Shown here one piece after another: positions 34,731-48,117 of a DNA stretch of 64,000 nt. The notes under the pieces are model-generated. The model saw only the letters and a list, made by a program, of their open reading frames with translations, was not told the DNA's origin and made no database searches. The position numbers and the translations under genes are program-made. This stretch comes from Parasponia andersonii (Eukaryota; Streptophyta; Magnoliopsida; Rosales; Cannabaceae). The DNA lies in the NCBI GenBank assembly GCA_002914805.1, contig JXTB01000232.1, positions 9,768 through 73,767 of the forward strand, written 5' to 3'. How positions within the stretch are numbered: position 1 is the stretch's first letter; the number at the start of each line of letters is the position of its first letter.

Positions 34731-35117
34731 AGGGATAATATCAATTTTATATATTATATTTTGTTCAGTTTGTATCTTGTATTTTAGTTATTATCAATAT
34801 CGACCCTTAGATTTATTATTTATTATATATGTATATCCTGACACCGATTTAGAGTAGTTAATTTATCAATATACCGTTTAAAAAATTGAAAATAAACCAT
34901 ATAAACATTAAATTTACTATTTATTCTTGGATCAATTTTCATTTACCTAAATTTAATTTTTTATATAGTTTATTTTTAATTTTTTAAACAGTATAATGAT
35001 AAATTAACTACTCTAAATTAGTGTTAGGTATAAATTTGTAATAAATTTTAAATCTAAACATCAATATTAACAATAACCAAAACACAAGATATAATTATAA
35101 AGTGATGTGGTCCCTAA
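34731..35117. mobile_element. Foldback MITE, about 390 bp
   Basis: The ends are AGGGATAATATCA and TGTGGTCCCT (inverted). The arms pair over more than 120 bp: GTATCTTGTATTTTAGTTATT... at 34772 matches the reverse complement of the right arm ending ...ACACAAGAT at 35090, and AGAGTAGTTAATTTATCA recurs inverted around a short centre near 34930. There is no coding capacity. Confidence 0.75.
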
Positions 35118-36475
35118 TGTTAATGTATTTATTTTCGTGCATTTTTAATTACTACATCTACGTATATATCAGACGTAGTTTTTAAGTAAATCTTCCCTCC
35201 TAAACTTTTGTCCGAGAATATCACTTTGGAGGTATTAAAATTGTTTTCAAATATTTGAGGGAATAGTCTGAATGAAATTATAAAAAAGATAGCCTATCCT
35301 AATAGTATTATAGGGAAAAGGAGATATGTTTTTTCTTAGATAGCATTTTGGATAACATTGTTAAATCACTCTCGCTGCATTCTTATCGGTATAGTCTGCT
35401 ACATTCCTATATATAGGCATGATTGCTGATTTTAATGATATGATTTCTAGTCACTTACGACTATGCAAAGCAGTGTTGCCTAGCATTAATACTAACATTT
35501 AAAATTTTTCTTTATGACAAGTTTTACGGACACTCGCAATTATTGAGATTGTCTATTATTAAACAATGATCCGCATATAGGATACAAGTGATTTTATAGT
35601 AAAACTTAGGTCCATCGACGATTAGATACTGACGAGAAATTTCTCTCTTTAGGATTCATACTTTGGCAACATAATTTGAATGTCCAAAGAAATATACATT
35701 TTTATTTTTTATTTACATTGTCAAAAGACATCCTTCATCTTGGCTACCTTTGAACTTGACAAGTATACTACTATATAATAGGACTCTTTTACAATTGTAG
35801 GAATTTTCAATAACGTGAATATTACTATATAATATGACATGTTTGAATACAAATTAAACAATAATATATCATATTTTAAATCAAATACAATATAGCTTAA
35901 AAATTTAAACCATAAATCTCTAACGACTAACATTTTCTTGTTTTTGTCTTTGATATAATTTTTTTACGGTGCATGTAATTCCTAAAATTGTTTGCCATAT
36001 ACTCATAATTTTGCCACATGAGAAAGAGCTTTCGGCGTAATTGGCACCTGAATTTGTCTCGATTTGTAATTTGACACTGAAACAAACGTAATTATTAATT
36101 AAGTATCTAAATTTAACAAATTATTGCAGTTAGCCCAAAATCCTTTGATTATCATCAATTATTGGACATGATTACACAAGTGCAAGTAACGTGTAACATT
36201 TTTAAGGATGTAATGGATATATTACTTGTATCTATTTATTAGAAGGCACAATTTTTTTTGCCGAAAAATAGAGAGTTTGGAGGGAAAGAAATTATTCTAT
36301 TTATTAGGAGGCACAATTTTTTTTTTAATAGAGGTTTCGGAGGGAAAGAAATTACACTCAAATATAAAATTAATTAAAAATTAAATAAGACTAACTATAA
36401 ATTATACTGCGAACCACATTTAACTAAATTAAAATTATCTGTCGTCAAAAAACTTAATTAAGAAATAAAAAATGA

Positions 36476-36522
<47 letters not shown>

Positions 36523-39369
36523 TATATACACATGTACAAAACACAGCCGCAACCAACGGCTGGGACTAGGTACGTTGTCGTGAGGGTTGGGTTGCTTCGC
36601 GGCAACGCAACACCGGGGTGACTATGAGATTTACATCTCATTGAGGTTTCCTCTTGGCAACCCTTGTGAGGTAATTTTGCCTACGACAATCATAAAGGTA
36701 ATTTTTTTTTTAAACAAAAAAAATCAAGATGTTTAAATATTATACATAATTGTTTTAAAATAGTAATAATTATTTATTAAGTTATATTTAGGAATTTAAC
36801 TAATTTTCTAAAAATTTATACTATTTTAATTTAACACATTTGACTTTGAATTTTTTATTTCATGTCAAAACAACAGATTTTGTTTTTCTGGTTTAGTTAT
36901 TGGGTTCTAAAAGTTTCAAGCTTAAATTTAATAAATTTGAGTATCATAATATATTTTGATTAAATTAATTCGAGAGTTGAGTTAATGTTTTTTCCCCCTC
37001 CAAATCTTCTGTTTTTTTTTTTTTCAAAAACAAATCGTGCCTTTAAACAAATAGAAACAAGTGAAACACCTATTATACCTCTAAAAAAGATTTGCATGTG
37101 ACTTGCATACATGTGATTTCGTCCAAAATTTGATGATATATTGGCCCATTTTGGTTTAGTTGTTTAATAAGCTAAAAGCACTTTTTAAAATAATTTGTGG
37201 ATTAAAAAATATTTAGTAAAAACATAAAAATCAGATTATTTAATAATTTTTGACAAAATTACAGTCAAAAATTAAAACTGGCCTAAAGCAGTTTTTGACT
37301 TTTAGATTATATATGAATCTATATTATCTTTTAATAAATAAATCATAATAACTAAAATACTCTCACTTAAAAGTAAAAATACCAAATATTTAATTGAGTT
37401 CATTTCTAGATAATTTTTTTTAAAAAAAGTATTAATATATTTAAATCACAATTGACTAAAATAATTTTCATATTAGTTATTTTGAAGTAGTCAAATTGAT
37501 TATTTGTTGAAATTTTAAATTCAGATAAAAATAAGTAAGTTAAAATAAAATAAAATAAATTTAATTGAGTGACTAATTTAATTGAATTTATTTTAATAAT
37601 ATATTATTTTTTTAAAAAATATTAATATGTCTAGTATATACAAAATATGCATAATTATAAAAAAAATTAATGAATTCTTTCTATAAATATGCATAATTGT
37701 ATAATGATGTTAATTTTTATTTTTTTATATTTTTACAATAATTTAGCAATATAATTTATCAAATACTTTAATACAACTTTTTAAAATAACAACACTTTAA
37801 AATTATAATTTACTAAACTCCGAATTATTTTATTCTACAATAAATTTTTCTGCATAGTTAAAAATGTTTTCCTTAAAATCGACAGTTTTATCAAACTAGC
37901 CCATTGTCGATCTTTTTTTTTTTTCTCTTATCAAGTACCACGTTGCAAATCGGCAACAAATTGGAGGATGATCATGCCAAAACCCTATGAGAAATGCTAT
38001 ATATCCCAAATGAGATATACGAGTAATACTGGGAAAACTTACTGCTTAAACTAAACACCTGCACCCAAATGATATAACCTAATTTTTAAAATTGTCTTAT
38101 CTCCAATTGGGTGAACACGTCTTTTAAAGTTGGGTGATTAAAAAACATAAATATCACGTAGTGCAATTTTTTGGTGTAAAAAAATAGGTATCCTAACATT
38201 ACTATGAGCTGAGTCGTGCAAGAACTATTATGTAATTGGTTTAATGGAATGAATCTTAGAATTGCAAGGTCATTCTAATAAAAGGACCATTTCATTGTTT
38301 GATTGCAAATTTAATCCAAGGAATCCTTATTCTTTTGGAAATGTAATCCCATCAACTAATGGAATTATGTTCCCTTTAACTCACCTAAGGAATCTTTATT
38401 CTATTTCTTACTAAAATTCTAAAGAGTATTGTTTTACTTTTTTTATACATATCATACGATATTTACTGCATTCTTTTCCAACATATAAGCAAATATTGTA
38501 ATTATAATTTTGATTTTGATTACAAATTTTAGCCAAACAATAAAATATTATTTATTTTCATTTTATTCTATTACAATTCTTATTATGATTTTAATTCTAT
38601 TCAAAAACTAAACATCTACTTACTCAGGCTTGTTAGACTTGTTACGTTGTTCGACTGAACTCGTTGGCTCCACATCCAGTGATACAATTTACATGTTTTT
38701 TTTTTTTTTTTCGAAAACTGAGAATTAGTTCCCGCGCACAGTTAACTAATATATACTGTAGGACCTATCATTATGAAATCTCGACCACTTTATCAATGAC
38801 AAATTACAAATATTTTTGCAAATCCCAGTTGGAATGAAAAACATTATTGAATGTCACGTATGGTCTGTCATAGCCTAAATAGTTATTTAGAAGAAAATAA
38901 TCAACATTTGATTTTCACTTTTGTTTGGGCACAAAAAACATGTATTTTAGAAAATTACTATCTAAATATTTGATTTTCTTTTAAATTTCTCCTTACAAAC
39001 ACAACCAATTAAAATTACTCAATGAAAGTAGGAAGTTATCTTTCATCACACTGAAAACTAACCCAAGTTAAGAGTTTTTAAAAAAATATTGATTTTCTCT
39101 AAACGTGCACTTCAAAAGAGGTTATTTTGCAAGGAACTGCCCACTTACATTCTAACTGGCTATAAATAGGCAATATAACATTTTATTATGGAAGATAATT
39201 TCAAATTTTGTTTCCTAATTTGTTTAGTTATGTTGGGCAGATAAAAATTTGCAACAAAATCTAAAATATAAGACACATTGTAATTTAAAGGAAAAAAAAA
39301 AAGAATATAGAAAACTTGGAATTTATTATATGCCTCCGTTTAACAATTTCCTTATTTCATACGTGGATT
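35118..39369. other. AT-rich gene-poor stretch
   Basis: No gene recognised in 4.2 kb. It includes a tandem pair of ~60 bp units at about 36231-36294 and 36295-36354 (CTATTTATTAG.AGGCACAATTTTTTTT), a (TA)n/(CA)n tract at 36483-36530 and a short GC-richer patch at 36540-36680 of unknown origin. Confidence 0.5.
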
Positions 39370-40180
39370 TGCATTATAGCCTATAGGCGCGATCACGGGT
39401 GCTCGGTCCGTCTTATACTCCCTGCCTCGTGTCCTGTTTCTTGGCAATTAATATTATCCAACGGCCGAAATTGGTTGCCCTCAGGCCTCATCTGCCTTCG
39501 TTGAGACAGGGCCACATTTAAGCTGACTATGAAATCATTACCACACCATCAACCTGTGGACCCCAAAGGGTCCCACACGGTTGGTATTTGGTAAGGTCCA
39601 CATGGAGTGGGACCCATCATATGGGAAAGGGAGAAAGAAACGAGAAGGCAGGAGCTGAATTTCAGGACTAGCCCCTGCCGCTGCACTAACCAAAATTCGG
39701 TTCTCTCTTTTATGACTTGGTGTCGTTTACATTCAATGCTCCTCACTCACTCACACACACTCTCTCTCAGAATCCCAAGAAATTATAAACAGTGGCCCCT
39801 ACTTAGTGGCCCTCAGAGCCGTCTGATCTAATTGGCTCCTCAATCGCAGTCGTTGAAATCATACCAATCAGCGCCAATCATAGAGTCAATGATGAGTTGG
39901 GTTGGACGGCCATGATCAACCGTGATTGCGTCAATGGAAAATATAGTATAGAAAAGTGGAAAAGCCAATGAATGTGAAATGACCAATCAATCCTCACTCA
40001 GTAAACCACAAAAGGCGAAGCTTTTAGTGGCTGTTTAGTCAAAGTGCTCGTGGGCGATGGGCTACGCGACATTAGGTCACGGCGGTCCCTTTCAATTTCC
40101 ATCGGTGTTGATCTTTTTCTACTCGCTTTTGGCGCGTGGTCACACTCTTAACCCGGGCACTACGTACAAGTTAGAAGAAA
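39370..40180. promoter_or_regulatory. GC-richer island with clustered GTGGGNCC-type boxes
   Basis: Base composition changes clearly from the flanks. 39555-39615 holds TGTGGACCCCAAAGGGTCCCA, which is nearly self-complementary, and then AGTGGGACCCAT; these resemble TCP-factor sites (GTGGGNCC). CCAAT boxes follow at 39865-39875 and 39984-39989. I see no supported coding frame. It could be a distal promoter or enhancer of the bromodomain gene 1 kb downstream, or an unrecognised non-coding transcript. Confidence 0.35.
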
Positions 40181-41213
40181 AAACAGCAGAATAACTTCTT
40201 CGAATTTCTGCTATTTTATTTTCTGTTATAGTCCCAAAAAGATCGCGATCTCATTTGATGTAATTAAAAAAGATGACAGTGTATGAATAATTAGTAAATC
40301 ATTGCTTTTTATTAAACTCATACTTATTTAATGAGGTTGCCTTCATTATGTTATTAATTGTGAAAAAAATTCCTGCCAACTTTCCCACGACTATTAAAAG
40401 GGAAATAGCATTCAAAACATACCCAAAAAAATATATTTTAGTAAATTTTACTTTTATTTCTTTAGATGCTCTATTAAATTTTCCTTAGTAGCATGTGTTA
40501 TTATCTACTTAAACATGTCTAAGTAGAAAAACAATTAAACTCTTGTAAATCTAATTCGCCTAATAGTAAGCATACTATTTTTTTTATATAATTATTTTTC
40601 CGGAGTGTCTTTTTTTCAGATATTAGATCACGAGTTGCGGCATTGTCCAATTTGGTTTTCAACTTTTACCCTTTAAAATTTCCCGGGAAAAACACAAATT
40701 TTGAGCTTGTTACAAAAACGACTGGAACGTGAAATGCACGCGCCACTCGGATGTCATTTGAAAGATGTGGTACCCAAATAGAAAGAGGGCAAGTGATGGA
40801 AGCCAAAGAAAAACGGGCAGCAGGCAAAGCGACACGCAAGCCCCAATTCGGGCAGCCGGGCAGCACCAAACGCCTTCTATTTCTTTCCCCACGATGTCCC
40901 AGCCACTGACGCCGTTTTTACACCAAAAAATAAAAATAATTAAATATTTGTTTTTTTTTTAAATCAATGATTCAATTACACCGAAGCGAGGTCCGAACCT
41001 GAGGCTCGGACAGGCCGACCTCAGCGAGGGCAGGCTCGGAGTTCACGAATCTGCCATCGCTTTCGAAAAAAGCCAACCCAAGCCAACCAGGGAATAATGG
41101 AACCCAAAGCAAGAGAGAGAGAGACAGTGAGCCCGTTTTAGAGAGAGAAAGTGTAGTGAGAGAGAAAGAGAGAGAGGGAGGGTTGAGGAGAGAGAAAGTG
41201 GTGGTGGTGACTG
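40181..41213 (+). promoter_or_regulatory. Promoter and 5' leader of the bromodomain gene
   Basis: The last ~100 bp before the ATG are a GA repeat (about 41107-41200), common in plant leaders. I see no clear TATA box. Short open frames in this stretch lack any domain. Confidence 0.45.
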
Positions 41214-44200
41214 ATGATGGGTCAGATCGTGAGGAGGAAGAAGAAGGGGCGTCCATCCAAGGCAGATCTAGCCGCCAGGAGGTCATCCGGCGAGTCGCCG
41301 GCAACGACGGAACCGGACCTCCGGCGGAGTCACCGGCGCCGGAATGTGAGGTACAACATAGACTACGACGATTACCTGGACGAGGACGAGGAGGGCGAGG
41401 TGGACAACGACGAGGACGAGGACGACGAGGACGAGAGGAGGAGGGAGAAGAAGCTCAAGCTCGTGGTGAAGCTCAACCAGGGCACGGACGAAGCCTCCGA
41501 CCCCGCGCCTACGCCGCCGCAGGAGGCCAGCCGGGTTCGGTCCGGCTCGCGTGCGGCGCACGCGGCGGAGACTGATTCGGACGACGAGGGTTCCGTGAGG
41601 AAGCGGAAGAGGAGGCGGATTAGCGGCGGCGGCCCTGGCGATGAGGAGGATGAAGTCGAGGAGGAGGAAGAAGATGGTGATGGCGGCCATGGCGGCGACG
41701 ATGATGATGAAGAAGAGGTATATGTATGTATATATACATATATAAATTGATCTTAATGACCATTTTTGTGGATCTATAAATAGAAAGATACAGGGGGAGG
41801 AGGAGGAGTTGAAATAAATGGCGATGTTTTTGGGTTCAGAGGGTTTAACCCGATGGAGTGTCCAGCTCAGCTGATATCACTGAGATTTTTATTTTTATTT
41901 TCCTCTTTTTCCTAATTCGTCCTACCTTCTATATTACTCTCTCTCTCCAAATCTCTTTCTCTCTCTAGGTCCTCTCTCTGAGTGTCGGGAATTTAGAGAT
42001 ATACGGTTTGTGAGTCAAACTGTCACAAGAGAAAAAAAAAAAAAAAAAAACCTTGACACACCCACAGAATCTTGATCAGGGCTCCCCACCTTTCTCTCTC
42101 TATCCACATATTTTCTCTCTCTTTAGCTACATATATACGTATTGTCTACCTTATCTGTCTCTGTCTCTGTCTATGTCCCTTTCTCATGCTTATTGACGCT
42201 TTAGGCATTTATGTGTTGTTGTACTATTAAGTGCTATCCGTATTTATTTTCGTTCTTCATTTTTGGGTTGTGATGGATTTTAATAGGAAAGGGGTCGAAA
42301 AGTGGACTCAAAGAGACTCGACTCGGTTCCAGGTTCGTTTTTGGTTAATGGGTTTTGTTATTCTGGTATAATTCTGAATTGGGTTTAGTGGAAATTTTGA
42401 CACGGGATTGTTGAGCTTTACAATTTTGAGTTCTTTTTGATCAGGGACGCCTTCTGATCCTCAGTCCAAAATTCCATTGCCTGAGAAGAAGACATTGGAG
42501 TTGATTCTTGATAAACTTCAAAAGTAATGTTGCTGCACTCTGCGTTTTGTTGCTGGTTTTAGAGACAAGAAATTTTGTTTCATTTTTCTAATGTTAACGT
42601 ACTTACATGTGGCAGGAAAGACACATATGGTGTGTACGCAGAACCGGTTGATCTTGAAGAGGTAATTGAAAACTTACAATGTACTTCCATGTTTCTAGAA
42701 GACAATTTTTGTTGTATTGAATAGGGTCATGTTTAAAATTGTAGCTGCCTGACTATCTCGATGTGATTGACCATCCAATGGACTTCGCTACGGTGAGGAA
42801 GAAGTTAGCAAATGGATCATATTCTACCTTGGATCAATTTGAGGTGGGTACGGATGTTTTCCTTTCATTCTGGTAGATTCTAAGGGTTTATGTTTATGCT
42901 TTCGATAATGTCGCTGAGGAGCACTATTCTGTTACTTTACCCTTCTGTTAATCATGGAATTTATGAGTCTTAGTTCACATAAACTTGTTAGGAGGACTCT
43001 TAGTTATTTAAGAATGTCATGCGGTAATACAATTATCCTAATTTATGTGCGTATTGTTTGTTCCATGGGATTTACTATTTCTCTGTTCTTTATTTCATTT
43101 ATTGCTTTTTATTTTTATTTTTTTTCTTTTCTCCTACTTGAAAATGATGATTGTTAGGACACGTATCATCTCTCTTGGTGTATTGATAATTGGTAGTTCT
43201 GATATGCAGAGGAGGTTAGGCAAATGGATAGAAGGAGCCTGTGAGATTCTTGTGAGAATATGATATGTTTTTGTGTTACTTGCATTACATCCTTTTGAAA
43301 TTCATATTCCAACTTTTATTGTAGTTCTGGAGACCTTTAATCCAAAAATATTTAGTGTTAGTCCTGCTTTGTGGTTCTTTTTCATGTTTTGCTGCTAAAC
43401 TCCATGATTGTCGATCTTTGAGGGGAAGTAGGTTATTACAGTGTTTCATATAACTTCAGAAATTGTACTTTTCTTCTAGTAGAGTCTGAGCAGTTGGATA
43501 TTCAAATATTTTTTTTAACATTTGTCACAGAGTAATGAGAATGGAGTTATTTTAGTTGCATTAGTAATTTTTATTCAAGCTTTGATGCTGTCAGAAAAAT
43601 TTTAATTTTATTGGCATTTTGAAATGGCATTGGCATGCTCTTTGCTACTTGTTTGGGCAATGAAGAGCCCATATATTGCCCGCAATTTTCATAACTAACG
43701 TAGTTCCTGAGTTATATGTGTTCATTTATAGTTTGCCCCACTCTTGTGTTAGACTAATCTTTGAAGTAAATGTATTTCCTCCAAAAAGCTTTTTGTTCAC
43801 AAACGAAGAAAACTGGTCTTTTTGGATGCAGAGTGATGTTTTCTTGATATGCTCAAATGCAATGCAGTACAATGGCCCAGAAACCATATACCACAAACAG
43901 GTGAGAGGTTTTTATGCTTGATGTAATTCAAAAAATTTATTCTGGTGCTCTTGATTGTGTGTTGATGTTTGATTTCATTATTTGTGAAAGGCACGTTCTA
44001 TACAAGAGCTAGCAAGGAAGAAATTTGAGAAGTTAAGGATTAAGTACAAATGCTCTGAGAAAGAGCTGAAATTAGTGCAGAAAATAAAATCAAATTCCAT
44101 TATGAAGAAGCAGATAAAAAAGCCTTTGAACCGGACATCACAGGAAGCTGTAGGCTCTGATTTCTCCTCAGGTGCCACTCTTGCAACTGCTGGAGATGTG

Positions 44201-46368
44201 CAAAATGGTTTGAATATAACACAAGGCGGTGTCTCTGAGAGACCTGGCAATAACGATGGGCCTGTTGAGGGTAATTCATCCTTGAATGATGCTAATCTAG
44301 AGAAGGTGGAAGAAACATCATCAGGTATCTAATATTTATGTAAGGGCTGCATATAGAATGAATTTTTTGAAACATTTCTTTCCCAAGTGAGTATGTAGTA
44401 TGACTATTTGCAAAAGCATCCGATGATGTGTTGTATGTTGCTAATTGCATGCTGTTTAGTTAAACCATAAGAAACATGCATTAATTTTTCCGCTACCTTA
44501 TTCCCTTGTGTATTACCGCTCCTCTTCTTTTTGGCTGAAATTCTGGGTGTCCTGTGTATGTGTGGGAGTGTTTATTGGGGAAATAAATAGGGGAAATAAC
44601 CCTCTTCTGATTGCTTGAATGATTTACCATTTCAGCAAAGGGCTTCCTATCTAGATTGGGAAGGAAGCCCGTTGTTCTTGATGATAACCGCCGTGCTACC
44701 TATAACATTTCTAATCAACCAGTTGTAAGATCAGAATCAGTATTCACGACGTTCGAGTGTGAAGTCAAGCAGCTGGTTGCGGTATGTCCAAGAAATTTTT
44801 TATCCCTCTCTGAACTTGTCTAGTGCACATGTTCTACTTCTTAATTTTAATGTATATTCCAAATGTATTTGAATCAGGTTGGGCTTCATGCAGAGTATGC
44901 GTATGCCAGAAGCCTGGCTCGTTTTGCTGCAACTCTTGGACCTGTTGCTTGGAAGGTTGCTTCACAGAGGATTGAGCAGGCACTTCCTGCTGGGTGTAAA
45001 TTTGGCTGCGGTTGGGTTGGAGAATATGAGCCACTTCCGACTCCAGTGTTGATGCTCGAGAACCATAACCAAAAGCAAAGTGGTTTGGTTACAAGGTATA
45101 ATTCTATTGGTGAAATGAGAAAGGATGACAGAGCCTTTAGGACTCCAGTTCCTATGAAGGAGCAAACTGTTAGTGGGCCTTTCGCAGAAAGAAGACAATC
45201 TTTGTTTCTTCCTGCTAGGGGGCCTCAGTCAGAAGCCAAACCATCCGCATTTAGCCCTAGTGGGCCACAATCAGAAGCAAAACCATCTGCATTTAGCTCT
45301 ACTGGCTCTCAATCTGAAGTTAAACCATCTGCATTTGTCTATAATGGAATGAAACCCAGTAGCAATGTTAATGCCATTCATCAGCAACAAAATGCACAGT
45401 CAAGAACCTTTTCTAAGCCTGAGATCAATGTGCCCAAACAAGTTGAGTTGAACTCTTTACCCACAGCCAACCAAAATAATGCTGATCTTACTGCTGAAAA
45501 GCAATTTTCAAGAAAATCAGAAGCAGCAGCTTCTAAGTTGAGAGATACAGCACCAAGACATGTGAATCCTCCACAAACTTTACCTTTCAAGCTGCCTGAT
45601 AGTAATGGAGTTGTTACTGGAGGCTTGCCTAATGGCAAAGACATGAAGATTTCCCTCGACCGTCGGATGAGTAGTCCATCTGATAGTGGTCTCATTCAAA
45701 CAGCCAAAGGGACAGCTCAATTTCCCCATGGACAGGAACAGGGTGTTAGCGACCCGGCACAGTTGATGAAAATGTTGGCTAATAGGACACAAAAGCAACA
45801 GAAATCTTCAGATTCATCAGTAGTTGATTCTCAACAAGTTATGCCATCAGTTCCATCTGTAAGGAGAGATGACTCGAACAACGCCGCAGCTGCTGCTGCC
45901 CGTGCATGGATGTCCATTGGGGCTGGGGCATTTAAACAACCAGCAGAGAATCCAATCACACCTAAAAGCCAGATATCGGCAGACTCACTATACAACCCAA
46001 CTAGGGAATTTCAATCACAAGTTGCACGAATCCGCGGTGATTTCCCTGTTTCTGGTGCAATGCAATTCCAGCCTGAGAAAAATAGTTTCCAAGTTCCGGC
46101 ATTCCTCCCACAACCAGTACGTTTGGGGAATGACGCGCACTTCCAAAATCGACCTATAATTTTCCCGCAACTAGCGGCAGCTGACTTGTCCAGGTTCCAG
46201 ATGCAGTCCCCTTGGCGCGGTCTGAGTCCTCATGCTCCACCAAGGCAGAAACAGGACACCCTCCCTCCAGACCTGAATATTGGTTTCCAATCGCCAGGGT
46301 CTCCAGTGAAACAGTCATCTGGTGTTCTGGTCGAGTCCCAGCAGCCAGACCTGGCTTTGCAACTCTGA
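41214..46368 (+). CDS. Bromodomain-containing protein, BRD1/2/13-type (SWI/SNF-associated)
   Basis: Reads acetylated histone lysines; Arabidopsis relatives are subunits of BRM-type SWI/SNF complexes. Nine exons (41214-41717, 42287-42332, 42445-42523, 42616-42661, 42745-42843, 43832-43900, 43991-44324, 44636-44781, 44878-46368) give 937 residues. The N-terminus has an AT-hook-like basic patch (RRKKKGRPSK) and a long acidic stretch. The bromodomain is at about 192-290, with PDY at 228-230 and the acetyl-lysine-binding Asn273 (MQYN). The C-terminal half is disordered, Pro/Gln/Ser-rich, with three 14-residue repeats (about 556-597), a PPDLNIGF motif and a terminal PDLALQL, an LxLxL pattern like EAR repressor motifs. 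Two Met codons start the frame (41214, 41217); either may be used. Confidence 0.93.
45220..45345 (+). repeat. Three tandem 42 bp coding repeats
   Basis: Units encode GPQSEAKPSAFSPS, GPQSEAKPSAFSST and GSQSEVKPSAF plus a diverged end. Differences are mostly in third codon positions, so the array has been kept in frame for some time. Confidence 0.9.
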
Positions 46369-48117
46369 GTACAGATATGCATTCTGAGGCAATGGATGCT
46401 GAGTAGGGTGCAGGTGCAGACCAAGGTTCTCATGGTCCATACTATGGGACTTGTTGTGTTCAGACTCTGGTATATTGCACGGCAATATTTTGACAAATCC
46501 CTCCAATTTCAATGCGACATCGAGAGAAATTCAATGAGACATTTGCTTATAAGACTACCAGTCGTCCTAAGTTCGTAATTGGAGGTGCTTAAAAAGAATC
46601 TAGTCGTGGACAGTGATTTGCTCGTGGGAAAGGAGGAGTTTGCTTGACACGGGATGATTGGCCATGGATTTGGTGGGAAGTAGTTCCAATGGACCTCCAT
46701 AACTCCATCTATTCTAGAGGAGGATCACTGATTTTCAGCGGCATATTGATATGTTTGTCAAGCTAGTGGTAAACAGTCTTGAAGTTCAGAAGAATTATTG
46801 AACTAATGATATAAAATACCAATTGCTTATAAGTTTAAGCTGATAATTTATGCATAAAGTCTAGTTGAGGCTTTTGTACATTGTGACAAGTGGTTGAGGA
46901 TTTAGTTTCATAGAGTATGTTAGTCACCTTTGATGCTTATTGCATTGATAATTCCACTTTATACCGATGGTATTATAGTGTACATGGGTACTATAATCTT
47001 CCAAATTGAAAATTATCACTATTTCTCTCCGTTTTATACTGTCATTTCAAAATTTGTTCAGTGAGCGGTTTATATGTCGCATTCTTGTGATAGTTCATGT
47101 TTTTAAACGTCATATCGTAATAAAACCGAACAGTAAGCATATCTAACCGTCAATATCCATGTCATATGACAAGTCCATACTATTATTGGGCCAGGAGCAG
47201 GTGCCACTCTTCCAAAGGTTGGTCCTAGCCTTCAAGGCTTAAACCTGTTCTTTTGGCTGAGAACTCATTGTTGCTATGACATGTAATCCGGTAGTCCTAG
47301 TGCAGCTCTTCTATTAAAACAAAAGCCTAATGTATCATTTCATTGGATAAGTAAGGGTTATAGTTGTTAAAAACAAAAGTGAAACTGAAACCTCAATTCT
47401 AGGGGNGTTTTATAACAAGTGTTTGCACAATTTTAAAGTAAAATTATGTCACGATCAAGTGGCGTATAAATTTAACAGAATAAGAAAGCTTTAGAAATAA
47501 TTGATTGTTGATAGAGTATTTTTTCGTACCCCACCTCAAATTCCTCTTAAAATTTAAGTTGTAAAATGGCTAAAAATTGAGCTTGTCCAAGTTGTGTACA
47601 CACCAATTCTATTACTAGATTGGATTGCCGAAGGCTCCTTTGTGAGGAAAAACACCTCTTTGCTTCATTTATGGCATGATTTGCTGTGATCCAATTTTCA
47701 TTTTATTGGTAAATCGAGTACAGATTCATTCATGATCATTCTTTCAGGAACAAGCAACATAAGCAACTAATCTCTACCTAAATATGAAAAAATGAGCACA
47801 ACAGAATTACAAATGGGGTCTACAATGACCGTATTTTATTTTCTTTGTTATTTTAACATAATAATTTGTATTTGGTCCAAAACCAGTAACAATTATCAGC
47901 CATAGAAATATTGATCGTCAAAATATAATAATGGGAATAGCTAACATAAACATTATGCTAAAAATGAAAAAAAAAAGAAAAAGAAAAGAAAAGCAAGAAT
48001 ACCCATTTGGCATAAAAGGGCTCCACTATGCAATGGTTCTCTTTATCAACCACTTGAAGACACAAAGTAGTATAAAGTGACTTGATTCAATCCCTTAGTA
48101 TATTGATAGTTTTCCCT
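46369..48117. other. 3' UTR of the bromodomain gene, then intergenic
   Basis: The transcript 3' end probably lies within a few hundred bases of the stop. No other gene is seen. An N at 47406 marks an uncertain base or collapsed gap. Confidence 0.5.

Noticed and set aside
41283..41690. 135-residue minus-strand frame opposite bromodomain exon 1
   Set aside because: Shadow of the acidic, GC-rich coding exon on the plus strand; low-complexity, no domain.
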